Assembly: GCA_021815405.1 (NCBI GenBank)
Contig: JAKAGV010000012.1
Span: forward strand, 112,335-176,334
Length of the DNA stretch: 64,000 nucleotides
Direction: 5' to 3'
Source of the DNA: Bacteroidota bacterium
Lineage (GTDB): Bacteria; Bacteroidota; Ignavibacteria; Ignavibacteriales; Ignavibacteriaceae
Made by a program: the position numbers and the translations under genes. The notes beneath the pieces are model-generated. The model ran no database searches and had not been told where the DNA came from. It saw only the letters and a program-made list of their open reading frames with translations. This document shows positions 8,426 to 18,214 of the stretch, in pieces; within the stretch, counting starts at the first letter, position 1; every line of letters starts with the position of its first letter.

Positions 8426-11051
8426 CGGTGTCTTTTCTTCTAAATTTTAATTCAAAAATAGTCATTCCCGGTTCAGATGATTTCAGATTAATTGAACCTT
8501 TATGATATTCCATTATCTTTTTAACAATACATAATCCCAGTCCGGTTCCATTAGATTTTGTTGTAAAAAAAGGATTAAAGATTTTATCTTTTTGAATTAT
8601 TCCGTTGCCCGTATCTTTAATGCAAACGGAATAATAATCATTATCTTCTATGGAGGACAATTCAATCGTTCCTCCTAATGACACAGCCTCTATAGAATTT
8701 TCAATTAAATTTGTAAAAACAGAGAGCAGGTTTATGTAATCCCCATATATTTTTATTTCATTCACTTTATTTATAAATACTATTTTTTGGGCATCAATTT
8801 TCTTTTTTAGCAGCTCATGTACTTTTTCGATTATCTTATTTAAATCAATTTCTACTTCTATTAATTCCTTACTCTGTGAATAATTTAATACGTCTTTTAT
8901 GAGTCTATTAAGATGGTCAATAGCATCATGCATTAGATCAAGTGTATCTCTGCTATTGTTGGATATCTCATTATTTTCATATAATAATTCTATGTAATTC
9001 TTAAGTGCGGCGAGAGGATTTTTTATTTCGTGGGATAAGTAGGCAGTCATAGCACCTATCGAGGCAAGTCTTTCAGCTTTAAGAAGCTCTTCTTCATTTC
9101 TTTTATATTGTGTATCATCCCTGAAAATTGAGAAAAGTAAAGTTTGATCTTCTTTAATTTCTAGAAAGGTAAATGTAACATATAGAAAAACTTCCTTTCC
9201 ATTGTGCAAATGTAAATACTCGTGCCGGTGCTTTTGAATTTTTTGTTCCGAAAAGATTTTTTTATATAGTTTTAAATTATTTACTCTTTCGGCTTCATTC
9301 ATCTTATATATTATATAAAAGGGTTGGTTTATTAATTCCTCCTCCGCCATATTAACTAATTTACAAAAAGCTTTATTTACAGCTACCATAATTCCATTTT
9401 CATCTGTTAATCTCATCCCATCATTTGATTGTTCCCATATATTTCTAAATCTTGATTCCGAAAACATAAGCGCATTTTCAGCCTGCTTGCGTTCAGATAT
9501 ATCCCGCTGAACTGCTAAAAATCCGGTAACTTCGCCTTTTTCATTATTTATTGGGTCGGCAGTTCCTTCAATATAAATATTATCCCCGTTTTTATTTTTA
9601 TTTATTACTTCACTTTTAACACTGTTACCGGCTAATAAGGTCTTCCAGAATAAGTCATGAAGATCAGGATTTGTCATTCCGCTTTTCAAAATTCTAGGTG
9701 TTACTTTCCCGATTATTTCATCTTTTGTATAGCCATATATTTTTGTAAATGCAGGGTTGATGTATGTTATAATTCCATCCGTATTTGTTGTAAATATTAT
9801 TTCTCCGGAAGATTCAACAGCATGACTAAGTTTTATGATTTCTTCTTCACTATTTTTCTTTTCAGTAATATCCCTGAAAATTGAAAATATTAATGTATCT
9901 TTTTCAAATAGCGGGACATCCGTCGTAGATTCAATCAGGGTACTAGTAATTTCAAAATATTTCTTTTTCTTACAGCTTAGTTTTATTTCTCCTTCAAAGG
10001 TAGTTTCATATTTCCTTTCCTTTAAAATGTCTTCAATTTTTTCAATTGATTCTTGAGATCCTGATGAATTATGTATATCATAAATAATTGAAAATGGTTT
10101 ACCTAATAATTCTTTTGACGACATCTCCACCAGTTTACAAAAGGCGGGATTAGCTGCAACAATTATTCCTGATTTATCAAGAAGACGCAGACCATTAACA
10201 CTATAATTCCAAAGAGCCTGAAAACGCGTTGCTGTTTTTTTAATAGCATTTTCAGAATTCTTTAGTTTTGTTATATCTTTTAGTACGATTAAAAAATTAT
10301 TGCATTTAGTTGATAAGATTTCTACTTCAATATATCTTGGAAAATTTCCAATATTAATTGAAGAACTTATTGAGATATTTTCGTTTTCGGTCTTTAAGCT
10401 TTTAATAGATTTAATAATATTGTTGAAGAGGCTTTGATCAAACAAGGATATTATATTTCCTTTTAGGTCTATCGTTCTTATATAATTTTCTTCTCTCCAA
10501 TCCGAATATTTTAAACTTTTTATTTCACCGTTTTCATCTATCTCAATATATACCTCCGGTAATCTTTCGAACGTCCTAGTTAAGTCTTTTATTAACGATG
10601 CAAATAATTCTTCTGTTTTTTCTTCAGTAGGTTTTTCAGTCGCTATTATTTGGAAACCAAATACCTCATAATCCTCACCGACTATTGGTATAATTTTTAG
10701 CTGTACGATAATAATAGTATTATTTTTTTTCAGGCTGGATGTTTTTTGGAGGATTAGAAAATTTTTCCCTCTCAGTTCTTGTTTCAAATATTTTATTGAA
10801 ATGTTGCATCCAATAAAGATATGTGGAAAATTAATATTTAATAGTTCAAGAAGGGAGTATTGGTATGCCTTAAGAAAAGCACCATTTGCATAAACAAAAT
10901 TATAATTGCTATCAATAATGGATACTAAATCAGTAGAAAAATTGTAGCAAGATTCAATTTCCTTTATCTTTGAAACCAATACGCTGTATTTACCGCTTGT
11001 ATGGTTCTCCTTATTATCCTCACACGTGCGAACTTGTCCCTTTGGGAACAT
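8400..11051 (-). CDS. Multi-PAS histidine kinase, partner of the NtrC-type regulator
   Basis: About 883 residues. I read five PAS-like segments (near residues 30-140, 160-270, 285-400, 415-530 and 540-655), of which the third and fifth are close in sequence (ANPAFCKLV and AVNKAFCKLV). Then comes HisKA with the phospho-acceptor in YLSHEIKNPL and HATPase with NLIENSIEA, DTGNGI and GTGLGLCIVKKI. No membrane segments are visible, so it is a soluble sensor. The open frame starts with TTG at 11078. ATG at 11049-11051 has AGGGA 7 nt upstream, and a palindrome covers the TTG, so ATG is preferred. It overlaps the regulator by 26 bp. Confidence 0.9.
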   Translation of the reverse strand: MFPKGQVRTCEDNKENHTSGKYSVLVSKIKEIESCYNFSTDLVSIIDSNYNFVYANGAFLKAYQYSLLELLNINFPHIFIGCNISIKYLKQELRGKNFLILQKTSSLKKNNTIIIVQLKIIPIVGEDYEVFGFQIIATEKPTEEKTEELFASLIKDLTRTFERLPEVYIEIDENGEIKSLKYSDWREENYIRTIDLKGNIISLFDQSLFNNIIKSIKSLKTENENISISSSINIGNFPRYIEVEILSTKCNNFLIVLKDITKLKNSENAIKKTATRFQALWNYSVNGLRLLDKSGIIVAANPAFCKLVEMSSKELLGKPFSIIYDIHNSSGSQESIEKIEDILKERKYETTFEGEIKLSCKKKKYFEITSTLIESTTDVPLFEKDTLIFSIFRDITEKKNSEEEIIKLSHAVESSGEIIFTTNTDGIITYINPAFTKIYGYTKDEIIGKVTPRILKSGMTNPDLHDLFWKTLLAGNSVKSEVINKNKNGDNIYIEGTADPINNEKGEVTGFLAVQRDISERKQAENALMFSESRFRNIWEQSNDGMRLTDENGIMVAVNKAFCKLVNMAEEELINQPFYIIYKMNEAERVNNLKLYKKIFSEQKIQKHRHEYLHLHNGKEVFLYVTFTFLEIKEDQTLLFSIFRDDTQYKRNEEELLKAERLASIGAMTAYLSHEIKNPLAALKNYIELLYENNEISNNSRDTLDLMHDAIDHLNRLIKDVLNYSQSKELIEVEIDLNKIIEKVHELLKKKIDAQKIVFINKVNEIKIYGDYINLLSVFTNLIENSIEAVSLGGTIELSSIEDNDYYSVCIKDTGNGIIQKDKIFNPFFTTKSNGTGLGLCIVKKIMEYHKGSINLKSSEPGMTIFELKFRRKDTDGENTYNR

Positions 11052-11063
11052 TCTGTTGTCCCT

Positions 11064-11084
11064 AACTATTTGATACAATTAGTT
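11064..11084. promoter_or_regulatory. Imperfect palindrome just upstream of the kinase gene
   Basis: AACTATTTG-ATA-CAATTAGTT: 9-bp arms with one mismatch, located 13 bp before the preferred kinase ATG. It resembles but does not equal the AACTAATCA palindrome found at 16753, 20246 and 20993. It could be an operator; it is weak evidence on its own. The rest of the gap to 11414 is AT-rich with no gene seen. Confidence 0.3.
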
Positions 11085-11414
11085 AAATATCAAAATTTGC
11101 TACGAGATAATTGGATGACGGCGCCTGTAATATATATAATTTTTTTATATATAAGCAAATTAATTTATAAAAAAATGGTATTGTATTTTCATAAGTTCAT
11201 TATTGACTAAAAAGGAGAGTAAAAATACGCGGATATAATTTGATTTAATTACATCAACCAACTTGAGAAAGGATGGAAGGGATGATTTGATTTCAAATTT
11301 ATGTTAAAGAAATATCCGAAGGATGATATTTTAAAAGTTAACAGTAACCGAAGTATACTTTAATTGCTAAATTCATTTTAAATAGATTTATAATAATTAT
11401 TGATACCTGAAAAC

Positions 11415-12212
11415 TTATTGTGTTAAAAATTTGTTCAGCACACTCCAATCTATTTTATTCATCAGCTCTTTCATTCTATCCGGTGCGCCGGTTATTACAA
11501 TAACAATATTCTGAATGCTGGCAGTCTTTGTTTTATTAAAATTGTAGTAGTAACAATTGAATTCCTTATTTTGCTTTATGTTTTTCCAATCGCCAAAAGC
11601 CAGGAAATAGCTCGTCCAGTTATCCTTTTGATAATAGCCGTGATTTAATTTTGTAACCAAAGAAGCGCCGCGAACATTTATATCCGGATCGTTAATAGGC
11701 TTTCCATTGATTAAGTCATCGTTTATATATGCGTAAACATCAATTTCATTTAGCTCTTCAGCTTTGTTGCCAATGGTCGTTATGCTGTCCATAGTAGGAT
11801 TGGATTTGCTCATAAAATCTTCCTGTTCTTTTGCGCTTTTGCTTTGAATAGCCTGGTACTCTTCTTGATATTTTGAATTCAGCTCCTGAACTTTATCATA
11901 TAGTGGTTTTAAAATAGTATTAAACCTTTTGGAATTTTCCCGTACTTTATATACTCGCTCAAAGTTCTGCGATAGTGGAATTGGTCCTGAGCCGTTATAG
12001 TCGATTGGGACGAGAAGTTGATAATCATCATTATCCGTATTTTCTTCACCCCAATCATTATTGCCAAACTGGTCCAAGAGGCTTTGAATAACGCGAACGG
12101 GTTTAGAAAGTATTTTCTTTTCGGCAGGGCTTGCCTCCTTTAAAGATTGCGCAGAAGTGCTGCAGATTAAAAATAATGTTGATATTAAAATAGCCGAAAT
12201 TAAAGATTTCAT
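11415..12212 (-). CDS. Exported protein of unknown function
   Basis: 265 residues with a clear signal peptide (MKSLISAILISTLFLICSTSAQ) and a mostly polar, lysine- and asparagine-rich mature part. No catalytic motif or known family was recognised. A central helical stretch (about 80-125) looks like a short coiled coil. It follows the 806-residue exported protein by 25 bp in the same direction and probably shares its transcript. Both have a similar low-GC, acidic/amide-rich composition, suggesting that they work together at the cell envelope or outside the cell. Function unknown. Confidence 0.65.
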   Translation of the reverse strand: MKSLISAILISTLFLICSTSAQSLKEASPAEKKILSKPVRVIQSLLDQFGNNDWGEENTDNDDYQLLVPIDYNGSGPIPLSQNFERVYKVRENSKRFNTILKPLYDKVQELNSKYQEEYQAIQSKSAKEQEDFMSKSNPTMDSITTIGNKAEELNEIDVYAYINDDLINGKPINDPDINVRGASLVTKLNHGYYQKDNWTSYFLAFGDWKNIKQNKEFNCYYYNFNKTKTASIQNIVIVITGAPDRMKELMNKIDWSVLNKFLTQ

Positions 12213-12237
12213 TTTTCAATCTCATTGTTAAAAATAT

Positions 12238-14631
12238 TTAGTGCAAAATTCCTGTGGTGGTTACAGATAACGGGCTTACATTCGCCTGCCCATCAACCAT
12301 TTCTACAGATCTGCTAGCACCGACACCAAAAATATCCTGACCCGCTATACTTACCGAAGCGTTAACACTCGAGTTTCCACCGGTAAAGTTCCAATTATTA
12401 TCAAAGTTGATATTAATAGAACCCTTTAGCTCGCCGCTTGCAGATAAAAGCGATTTTTCTTCATCTCCCTCGCCAACTTTAATAATATCAATATCTTTGC
12501 TTACACCAACGTCAAGCCCCAGCTTATTGGAATAGCCCTGATTTTGCGCTGCAATTTGGTCGCTTGTATGTGAATAGAATACTTTGAAAGGACCACCACC
12601 AATGTAAAACTTATCCCCGTGGCAAGTGCTTTCTATACCGCCAACCATAAATAAAGGATAAGTCTGGTTATAGCAAGGACCCTGAAATTCTTTAATGTGT
12701 TTTGGCTTTTTTGAAAATGGGTCGGGTTCATTTACTCTGGCAATCTCAACAGGACAAGTTGGAACTTGCCGGGTACCCCAAGCACAGACTTCACCATTGT
12801 TTTGGGTGAACAAAAGATCAGCGTTCCATTCATAATATGTTTTAAGAATGGCTTTTCGGACATCCACCTCTCTTACCACATTGAGGTATTGGTTCCATTT
12901 TATCTGATGAACCCGACTGATAAGTGGAGCCGTCGCATTGATATACCATTGAATTGTATTGTGGATATTATCGGAGTACTTGTTCCATACTCTTGCTACT
13001 GCATCTATATCTGAATTTTTGGACCCGTGCAGCCTTGGGATCCATTCACAATTAACTTTATTTTTACACTTATCATCCAGTCCGCAGGCTGATAAGGCTT
13101 TGAAGTACCGGTTCATTAAATCCATATCATTCAAAGGAATGGACTTTCTTAGTTTCGTTATTTCCCTATCGTATTTTTTATAATACCAAGCCGTTCTTTT
13201 TTCAAATAATACCTGTACGAGGTGAAAGATGTCAATATATTTTTTGAAGGTGTTGGGATAAACTAAATAGTTTTCGTCATCAACATAAGGAGCCTGAAAA
13301 AGAGGAGGCAGGGCTTTCAGTATGGTTATTAATTTCAGGGTATAGTCTGCTTCTCTCTTAGTATACTCCCGCGTTTTATTTATCGCAAATACAACTGCCT
13401 GCTCTAAATCCTTAGCATCCCCTACAAAAGCTGGTTTATAACTGGGATACGTAACAGGTTCTACATCGGCACCAGGCGGCGGGTCCTGCGGCACACCTTC
13501 ATCAACAGGATTGTTATTATTAAAAGTCCGATCGCTGGTTGGATTGGTGTTGCCATTTTGATTGTTAATTACTTCCTTTTCCATAAAGATGCCTGCACAA
13601 GTAGCAACAAAATTTTCGGAAGGACCCTGTTTCTTAAAACCTCCTGAAGAACTTATGTTATTAATTTCATCCGATAAACAACTGAACAATGCAGAGGTGT
13701 TACCTTGGGCGTAACCCACCATCGCTTTGCCTTCTCTTGCGCTATTAAATTTATTATTGCCAGACAAAGCCTGGTTGAAATATTGTTGAGCGGTTTTGAA
13801 ATCACCGTAATAAAAACTTGCCCAGCCAATGTTGGTATTGATAACCACGGCTTTTCCATTAAGAAGGGCATTCGCATAAAAATAGCATTGCAATGCCTTT
13901 GAGATATCCTTCGTGTCCCGGAAATAAACTCCCAGGTCATTTACTGCCCAGGCGTCATTCGGGTTTTTCAGAATGTCGTGACAAATAAGAAAGAGTGCTG
14001 CGTTCCTTGAAGCACCTGTTGCCAATAGAAAAGCACCTGTGCCGGCAAGGTTTAAGTTTTTATCTTTTACCATTGCATCCAAATATCTGAGTAAGCCTGT
14101 GCTTAATTTTGATTTACTCTCCTCCAAAAAACTATTTACAAGTGCTAATAATGAGTTATTAGTCAGCTTTGTTATTCCATCAGCGTGATGGAGTGGGTTA
14201 GCTTTGGGAATTGATTGATGGATTGGCTGTGTGTATTTATTTATTATCGAATACTGATTCTTTAAATTATTTTCCAAGGAATCAAGGTCAGGCATTTTAG
14301 CTACATTCAGATCGCTATTATCAGGAAGATTAACATTTCTAATTGCCGGTTTTTTTTCCTGCAGTGAGTCCAACAACTTTCTTTGTCTTTGCATTGCACT
14401 TTGAAATTTCGAATCAGATTTCAAACTATCTAGTTTGTGCTGCGCCAGCTTCATTTTTTGTTGAAATTCAGGATTAGTCTTTAATGAGTCGAGCATCCTC
14501 TTTGCTAAAAGCATTTTCTTTTGTACGTCCTGCATATTTTGAGCATAAATAGATGCACTTGATAGAATAATCGCACTTATCAAAAGATTAGGGATTGCTC
14601 TCAATCGGTATTTGTATAAAAGTTTTTTCAT
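12238..14631 (-). CDS. Large exported TPR-containing protein with N-terminal heptad-like repeats
   Basis: About 797 residues. The start is set at the ATG giving MKKLLYKYRL, because a signal peptide follows (ending SIYAQ); the open frame extends 9 codons further. Immediately after the signal come three similar helical units ending in DSL (LLAKRMLDSLKTNPEFQQKM, LAQHKLDSLKSDSKFQSAM, RQRKLLDSL). A TPR-like region spans about 215-330 (NDLGVYFRDTKDISKAL, YYGDFKTAQQYFNQAL), followed by a proline-rich linker, a helical domain and a glycine/serine-rich beta-type C-terminus. No enzyme motif was seen. It may be a surface or periplasmic scaffold; the function is unknown. Confidence 0.65.
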   Translation of the reverse strand: MKKLLYKYRLRAIPNLLISAIILSSASIYAQNMQDVQKKMLLAKRMLDSLKTNPEFQQKMKLAQHKLDSLKSDSKFQSAMQRQRKLLDSLQEKKPAIRNVNLPDNSDLNVAKMPDLDSLENNLKNQYSIINKYTQPIHQSIPKANPLHHADGITKLTNNSLLALVNSFLEESKSKLSTGLLRYLDAMVKDKNLNLAGTGAFLLATGASRNAALFLICHDILKNPNDAWAVNDLGVYFRDTKDISKALQCYFYANALLNGKAVVINTNIGWASFYYGDFKTAQQYFNQALSGNNKFNSAREGKAMVGYAQGNTSALFSCLSDEINNISSSGGFKKQGPSENFVATCAGIFMEKEVINNQNGNTNPTSDRTFNNNNPVDEGVPQDPPPGADVEPVTYPSYKPAFVGDAKDLEQAVVFAINKTREYTKREADYTLKLITILKALPPLFQAPYVDDENYLVYPNTFKKYIDIFHLVQVLFEKRTAWYYKKYDREITKLRKSIPLNDMDLMNRYFKALSACGLDDKCKNKVNCEWIPRLHGSKNSDIDAVARVWNKYSDNIHNTIQWYINATAPLISRVHQIKWNQYLNVVREVDVRKAILKTYYEWNADLLFTQNNGEVCAWGTRQVPTCPVEIARVNEPDPFSKKPKHIKEFQGPCYNQTYPLFMVGGIESTCHGDKFYIGGGPFKVFYSHTSDQIAAQNQGYSNKLGLDVGVSKDIDIIKVGEGDEEKSLLSASGELKGSININFDNNWNFTGGNSSVNASVSIAGQDIFGVGASRSVEMVDGQANVSPLSVTTTGILH

Positions 14632-14687
14632 ATAATTAAGCAAGCCAAATAATATCATGGAAATTCATTTTATATAATTCTAATTGT

Positions 14688-15227
14688 CTATTGTGTTCTC
14701 TTAACCTTGAAAGTTCCTTTAAGTTTGTAAGCTTTCGAATTTTTATCCGCATAATTATTTGTCTGCAGGAGCGTTGCAGTAAAATTTCCCTTAACAAAGC
14801 CTCCGGTTTTATCGTACTGATCGATAGTAACCATTCCGTCATTTGCAAGAAAATCATTTCCGTCGGGTCCGGTAATAACAAGATGAAGAGATCCGGTTGA
14901 ATCTTTTGGGCTCAAGCTTAAAGCTGCTTTTCCCATTCCGCGGTAAAGTTCAATGTGAAGTTGTAACGATGCGAAAATATAAGTTTCTTTCGTCGGTAGT
15001 TCCATTGAACCGTCTATTATAGTTCGGGTGTTATGATCTACAAGCTGCGCACGGCAATTCATTCGTGTTTTTGGATTATCCGGTATTGTAAATGTTTTGT
15101 CACTACCATAATCATGACCACTTAAAGTAAACTGGAAAAAATTTATCTGCGCGTACACGCTTGATAAAAATATTGTGCATAAGATTAGAATGCACTTTAG
15201 AATTATTTTCAGTCTTAATTTCATCAT
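14688..15227 (-). CDS. Small exported protein of unknown function
   Basis: 179 residues with a signal peptide (ending SVYAQ) and a beta-rich mature domain that includes FTLSGHDYGSDKTFTI and a C-terminal LKGTFKVKRTQ. It precedes the large exported protein in the same direction. A family was not recognised. The repeated pattern of GTFKVK/GNFTATL strands suggests a small beta-sandwich. It is probably part of the same secreted-protein operon as 11415-14631. Confidence 0.6.
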   Translation of the reverse strand: MMKLRLKIILKCILILCTIFLSSVYAQINFFQFTLSGHDYGSDKTFTIPDNPKTRMNCRAQLVDHNTRTIIDGSMELPTKETYIFASLQLHIELYRGMGKAALSLSPKDSTGSLHLVITGPDGNDFLANDGMVTIDQYDKTGGFVKGNFTATLLQTNNYADKNSKAYKLKGTFKVKRTQ

Positions 15228-15402
15228 CAGAGACGACTTCCTAAACCATGCTGTACCTGAACTACAAAAAGAGGCATTGCTTTTTCCTGTCTGTTTATGG
15301 AAGTAGGGTATTTTCGTTGAAAAATATCCATTATCTCTCCTAAATAGTTGAAAAAAATTTTTCAGTTTGTTCTTTTTTCAATAAAGGTGTTATAGAGATT
15401 GA

Positions 15403-16629
15403 TTACATTTTTACAAACTCAACCCTGCGGTTGTTTGCTTTTCCTTCCGGTGTATCGTTTGAGTCGATCGGTTTCGTATCGCCGAAGCCCTTAGTAGTCA
15501 ATCTCGAAGTATCAATACCAAGGCTGACAAGTTCGGCTTTAACTGCATCTGCCCTTTCCTGTGAAAGAGTTAAGTTATGAGCAGCGTTGCCGGTGTTGTC
15601 TGTATGTCCGTCAATTTCAAATTTAAGAGAAGGATCTCTTTTAAGAACATTATAAATTTCATTTATTGTTCCCATCGACTGCGGTTTGATTGTGGCTTTA
15701 TCAACGTCGAACAATATTCCATGAGTTACAATCTTGGTCAGCGTTGTAATTTTTTTATAAATATTAATTCCTCCGGCGGCAATCCGTAAGTTCTTTATGT
15801 AAGAGTTTTCATAACCATTTATATCCAGTGTAACATTTTTAGGACTGCCGGTAAGGTTATTTACATTAGCGACTCTGAATTGATCCACATATACCTTGCC
15901 GACCGTTTTATTTATTGCAATCGCAATATGATGCCATGTCATCGGCTTATTTAAGGTTTGTTTAAGTGCATCAGGATAATCTGCACCGCCAAGAGTCCAC
16001 GTAACATCATCAGTACCGAATGTCATTCCAGGAGTAATATCCTCACCACCCGAATAATAAACACGATGTCCAAAATCTACCATAACATGACATAAACCAA
16101 AGGTTTCATTTTTAACATCGAATTCAACGGTAAACTGGTCGGGCATATAATCTTTAGTGGTCATTCTCGGAGTAAATGTTGCGCCGGGTCCTTTCGGTAC
16201 GTGAATTACATTTTGTCCGTCTTCTTCCTGCACATCCATTTGTCCGTGCAACAAATTGAATTGAGAAGGAATCTCACCGACTTCTTCATCCGCCAAGTTT
16301 GATTCGAATATTATTGTATCGCCCGGTACGAAGTCGTAATTCTTATATGAAATAATTGTAGGCTTGCCGTTATTATTATCCGCCGTGTTATTAGTACCGG
16401 CATTATTCGAATTATTATTTGCGGCAGCATTGTTATTTGAGTTATTAGAATTTGAATTATCGTTTTTCTTCTTTCCGTTTGTAGCATTGTCAATTGTTTT
16501 ATCTATGCCTTCTTCGGCTTTCTCCTTTGCTTTTTCCTTAACGTGATTTAGCAGATCATCAAATTGAGCTTGCGCCGAAACTATAGAAATTAAAAATACG
16601 GCAAGAGTCAGTAATAAGATTTTTTTCAT
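15403..16629 (-). CDS. OmpA-family outer-membrane protein with lectin-like middle domain
   Basis: 408 residues: signal peptide (to about residue 21, SAQAQ), a short Lys/Glu helix, a long Asn/Ser/Gly low-complexity linker at about 53-88, a concanavalin/laminin-G-like domain at about 105-285 (QFTVEFDVKN, WHHIAIAINKTVGKVYVDQ), and a C-terminal OmpA domain at about 295-408 with FDVDKATIKPQS, IDGHTDNTGN and NNRRVEFVKM. OmpA domains bind peptidoglycan, so this probably tethers a ligand-binding domain at the cell wall or outer membrane. A 20-bp palindrome 124 bp upstream (16753-16772) also occurs before 20128 and 20929. Confidence 0.88.
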   Translation of the reverse strand: MKKILLLTLAVFLISIVSAQAQFDDLLNHVKEKAKEKAEEGIDKTIDNATNGKKKNDNSNSNNSNNNAAANNNSNNAGTNNTADNNNGKPTIISYKNYDFVPGDTIIFESNLADEEVGEIPSQFNLLHGQMDVQEEDGQNVIHVPKGPGATFTPRMTTKDYMPDQFTVEFDVKNETFGLCHVMVDFGHRVYYSGGEDITPGMTFGTDDVTWTLGGADYPDALKQTLNKPMTWHHIAIAINKTVGKVYVDQFRVANVNNLTGSPKNVTLDINGYENSYIKNLRIAAGGINIYKKITTLTKIVTHGILFDVDKATIKPQSMGTINEIYNVLKRDPSLKFEIDGHTDNTGNAAHNLTLSQERADAVKAELVSLGIDTSRLTTKGFGDTKPIDSNDTPEGKANNRRVEFVKM

Positions 16630-16752
16630 CTTTTCCTCCGAGATTTAATTTTATCTTCTTTAAATGATTAATTCATCCGCAGTTAATCAAGACTTTGAAC
16701 CGGATCGGGATTTAGTGATGTTTCGAAGTTAAAGGGTGGTATCAGTTAAAAC

Positions 16753-16772
16753 AACTAATCATTTGATTAGTT
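16753..16772. promoter_or_regulatory. Candidate operator palindrome, copy 1 (upstream of the OmpA-type gene)
   Basis: AACTAATCA-TT-TGATTAGTT, perfect 9-bp arms. The same motif, with the same flanking TTT and CAAC bases, occurs at 20246-20265 and 20993-21012, each time upstream of a minus-strand gene. Confidence 0.6.
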
Positions 16773-16860
16773 TTGCATTGTACGCGAAAAGATAAATCCC
16801 CGTTAAATCTTGTAGATTAGTATTTATTTTAGAAAAAGGTGTAGTTATTGTTTGTTGCGG

Positions 16861-17166
16861 TTAAAGCCACTTTGAAAGATCGCATCTGTTATCAAGAATC
16901 GCCAGTACTTCGATTCTTTTACATTTAAGTCTATAAAATAAGGAGACTTCTTTACTGAGTACGGCTCTTCTTATCTTTTTACTATTTTTAGAAGTGGGGT
17001 ACGTTTGAGGAAATAAAACTATTATACTTTCAAAAATATTTAATAGGGAGTAAAAAGTATTTACTTCTTTTTGAGAAAAATTTTTATTTAAATAGGATTT
17101 TATAGATTAGGCATTCTGTAGTGCCTAGTTTGACCAAAGTACAGAAATTGAATTTTTAACCGGCAT
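16861..17166 (-). pseudogene. ParE/RelE-type toxin, inactivated by two in-frame stops
   Basis: An ATG at 17164-17166 inside the antitoxin 3' end opens a 102-codon frame that ends with TAA at 16861-16863. Its translation reads MPVKNSISVLWSN, TAG, ALQNA, TAA, SIKSYLNKNFSQKEVNTFYS and on to RRAVLSKEVSLFYRLK, then LAILDNRCDLSKWL. The length, the N-terminal strand, the SLFYRL strand and the C-terminal ILDNRxD strand match the ParE/RelE plasmid-stabilisation toxin fold. The TAG and TAA at codons 14 and 20 break the first helix. The ATG overlap with the antitoxin is the usual operon layout, so this is a decayed toxin next to an intact antitoxin. Confidence 0.8.
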
Positions 17167-17395
17167 CCTTTAGTCTTTTCCAAAATTCTTTAGATTTATG
17201 CAATTTCCCTTCTTCGGCATCACCAAACCCTTTTAGTATTATTTCTTTTTGATCATTAGTTAATTCTTCCCACCAATCTCTATTAGACCGTGATGTTCTT
17301 ATTCCTTCTAAAACCGAAATCAAGCTTTCATCGGAAAGCTGATTAATCCATCCGATTAGATTTAATTTGATTCTATTTAATTCGGAAGTAGACAC
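17156..17395 (-). CDS. Antitoxin of a ParE/RelE-type module
   Basis: 79 residues, MSTSELNRIKLNLIGWINQL followed by DWWEELTNDQKEIILKGFGDAEEGK. The WWEELT...ILKGLxDAEEGK pattern is typical of small antitoxins paired with ParE/RelE toxins in Bacteroidetes and Chlorobi. The toxin gene overlaps its 3' end by 11 bp but is a pseudogene. The antitoxin itself is intact and would be expected to repress its own promoter and neutralise related toxins. A toxin-specific role can no longer be acted out at this locus. Confidence 0.7.
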   Translation of the reverse strand: MSTSELNRIKLNLIGWINQLSDESLISVLEGIRTSRSNRDWWEELTNDQKEIILKGFGDAEEGKLHKSKEFWKRLKDAG

Positions 17396-17566
17396 AAAAA
17401 ACTTAGTTACTTTATTTAGAAATATCTTTGCTGATTTTTATAATCAATTATACAATTTCTTTTAACTGGTCAATACTGATATAATCATTTGACATGACTG
17501 TCTTAGTCATCTAACAAAAGATAAAATCAATAAAAAGTTTCTGCAGATAAGCAAACCGATAAGTAA

Positions 17567-17600
17567 AATTCTTCCCGCCTCTTTAGATGCGGGAAGAATT
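17567..17600 (-). terminator. Intrinsic terminator after the beta-barrel gene
   Basis: Perfect 12-bp stem AATTCTTCCCGC / GCGGGAAGAATT with a 10-nt loop, 30 bp past the stop of the 17630-18169 gene and followed in that direction by a T-rich TTTACTT stretch. Confidence 0.75.
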
Positions 17601-17629
17601 AAAAAGATAAAAAATATTTATCCGGATAA

Positions 17630-18169
17630 TTAAAACTTAAAGTCCACTCCGAAATCCAAGCCTGAATAACCTAAGGTTCCAAATCCGAGTCTTCCAGTAA
17701 TTGCGATTGTTGGCGAGACCCAATACCTTGCGCCGCCCTGAAGTGCCAGCCACATTCCGCCGTAAGTTGGAGTTGCGTAGTTTCCGTAAGAACCGCTCCA
17801 GCTTACAGAGCCTGCATCATAAGCTAAAACAAGACCAACATACGGATCAAATTTGCTGCCGGTAATTACGAAATGATAGTTACCCTGCGCGCCAATTAAT
17901 ACGTTGGTGTATTTCCATTGACCGTCAAAATATCCCTCGCTGTATCCCCAATATCTAAACAAGCCGCCGATTCCAACCAGCCCGAAATTTTGGATGTTCA
18001 ATCCGTATTCATAGCTTACGCCAAAGTCCGGCGTGCTGCCGAGAAATGCGAATCCTATCGATGGACCGAGATAATTGCTGCCCGCTGTGTACTGCGCGTT
18101 TGCGGTTGCGCTGAATAAACCCAGAATTACAAAGACTGAAAGAGAAAAAAGTAACCGATTCTTTTTCAT
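17630..18169 (-). CDS. Outer-membrane beta-barrel protein
   Basis: 179 residues: signal peptide (ending TANAQ), then alternating aromatic and glycine-rich strands such as YLGPSIGFAFLG, YEYGLNIQNFGLVGIGGLFRYWG and YHFVITGSKFDPYVGLVLAYDAG, ending with an aromatic residue (VDFKF), as required for Bam-dependent insertion. The size fits an 8-stranded OmpW/opacity-type barrel. It has its own terminator and lies 45 bp downstream of the type IX cargo gene. The ligand is unknown. Confidence 0.75.
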   Translation of the reverse strand: MKKNRLLFSLSVFVILGLFSATANAQYTAGSNYLGPSIGFAFLGSTPDFGVSYEYGLNIQNFGLVGIGGLFRYWGYSEGYFDGQWKYTNVLIGAQGNYHFVITGSKFDPYVGLVLAYDAGSVSWSGSYGNYATPTYGGMWLALQGGARYWVSPTIAITGRLGFGTLGYSGLDFGVDFKF

Positions 18170-18214
18170 TCGATCTCCTTCAAAGTTTATTTTGAATAAT
18201 GTTATTAGAAATTG

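Noticed and set aside
13653..13940. 95-codon minus-strand frame inside the 806-residue exported protein
   Set aside because: It is an alternative-frame shadow of the TPR region and has no motif or start signal.
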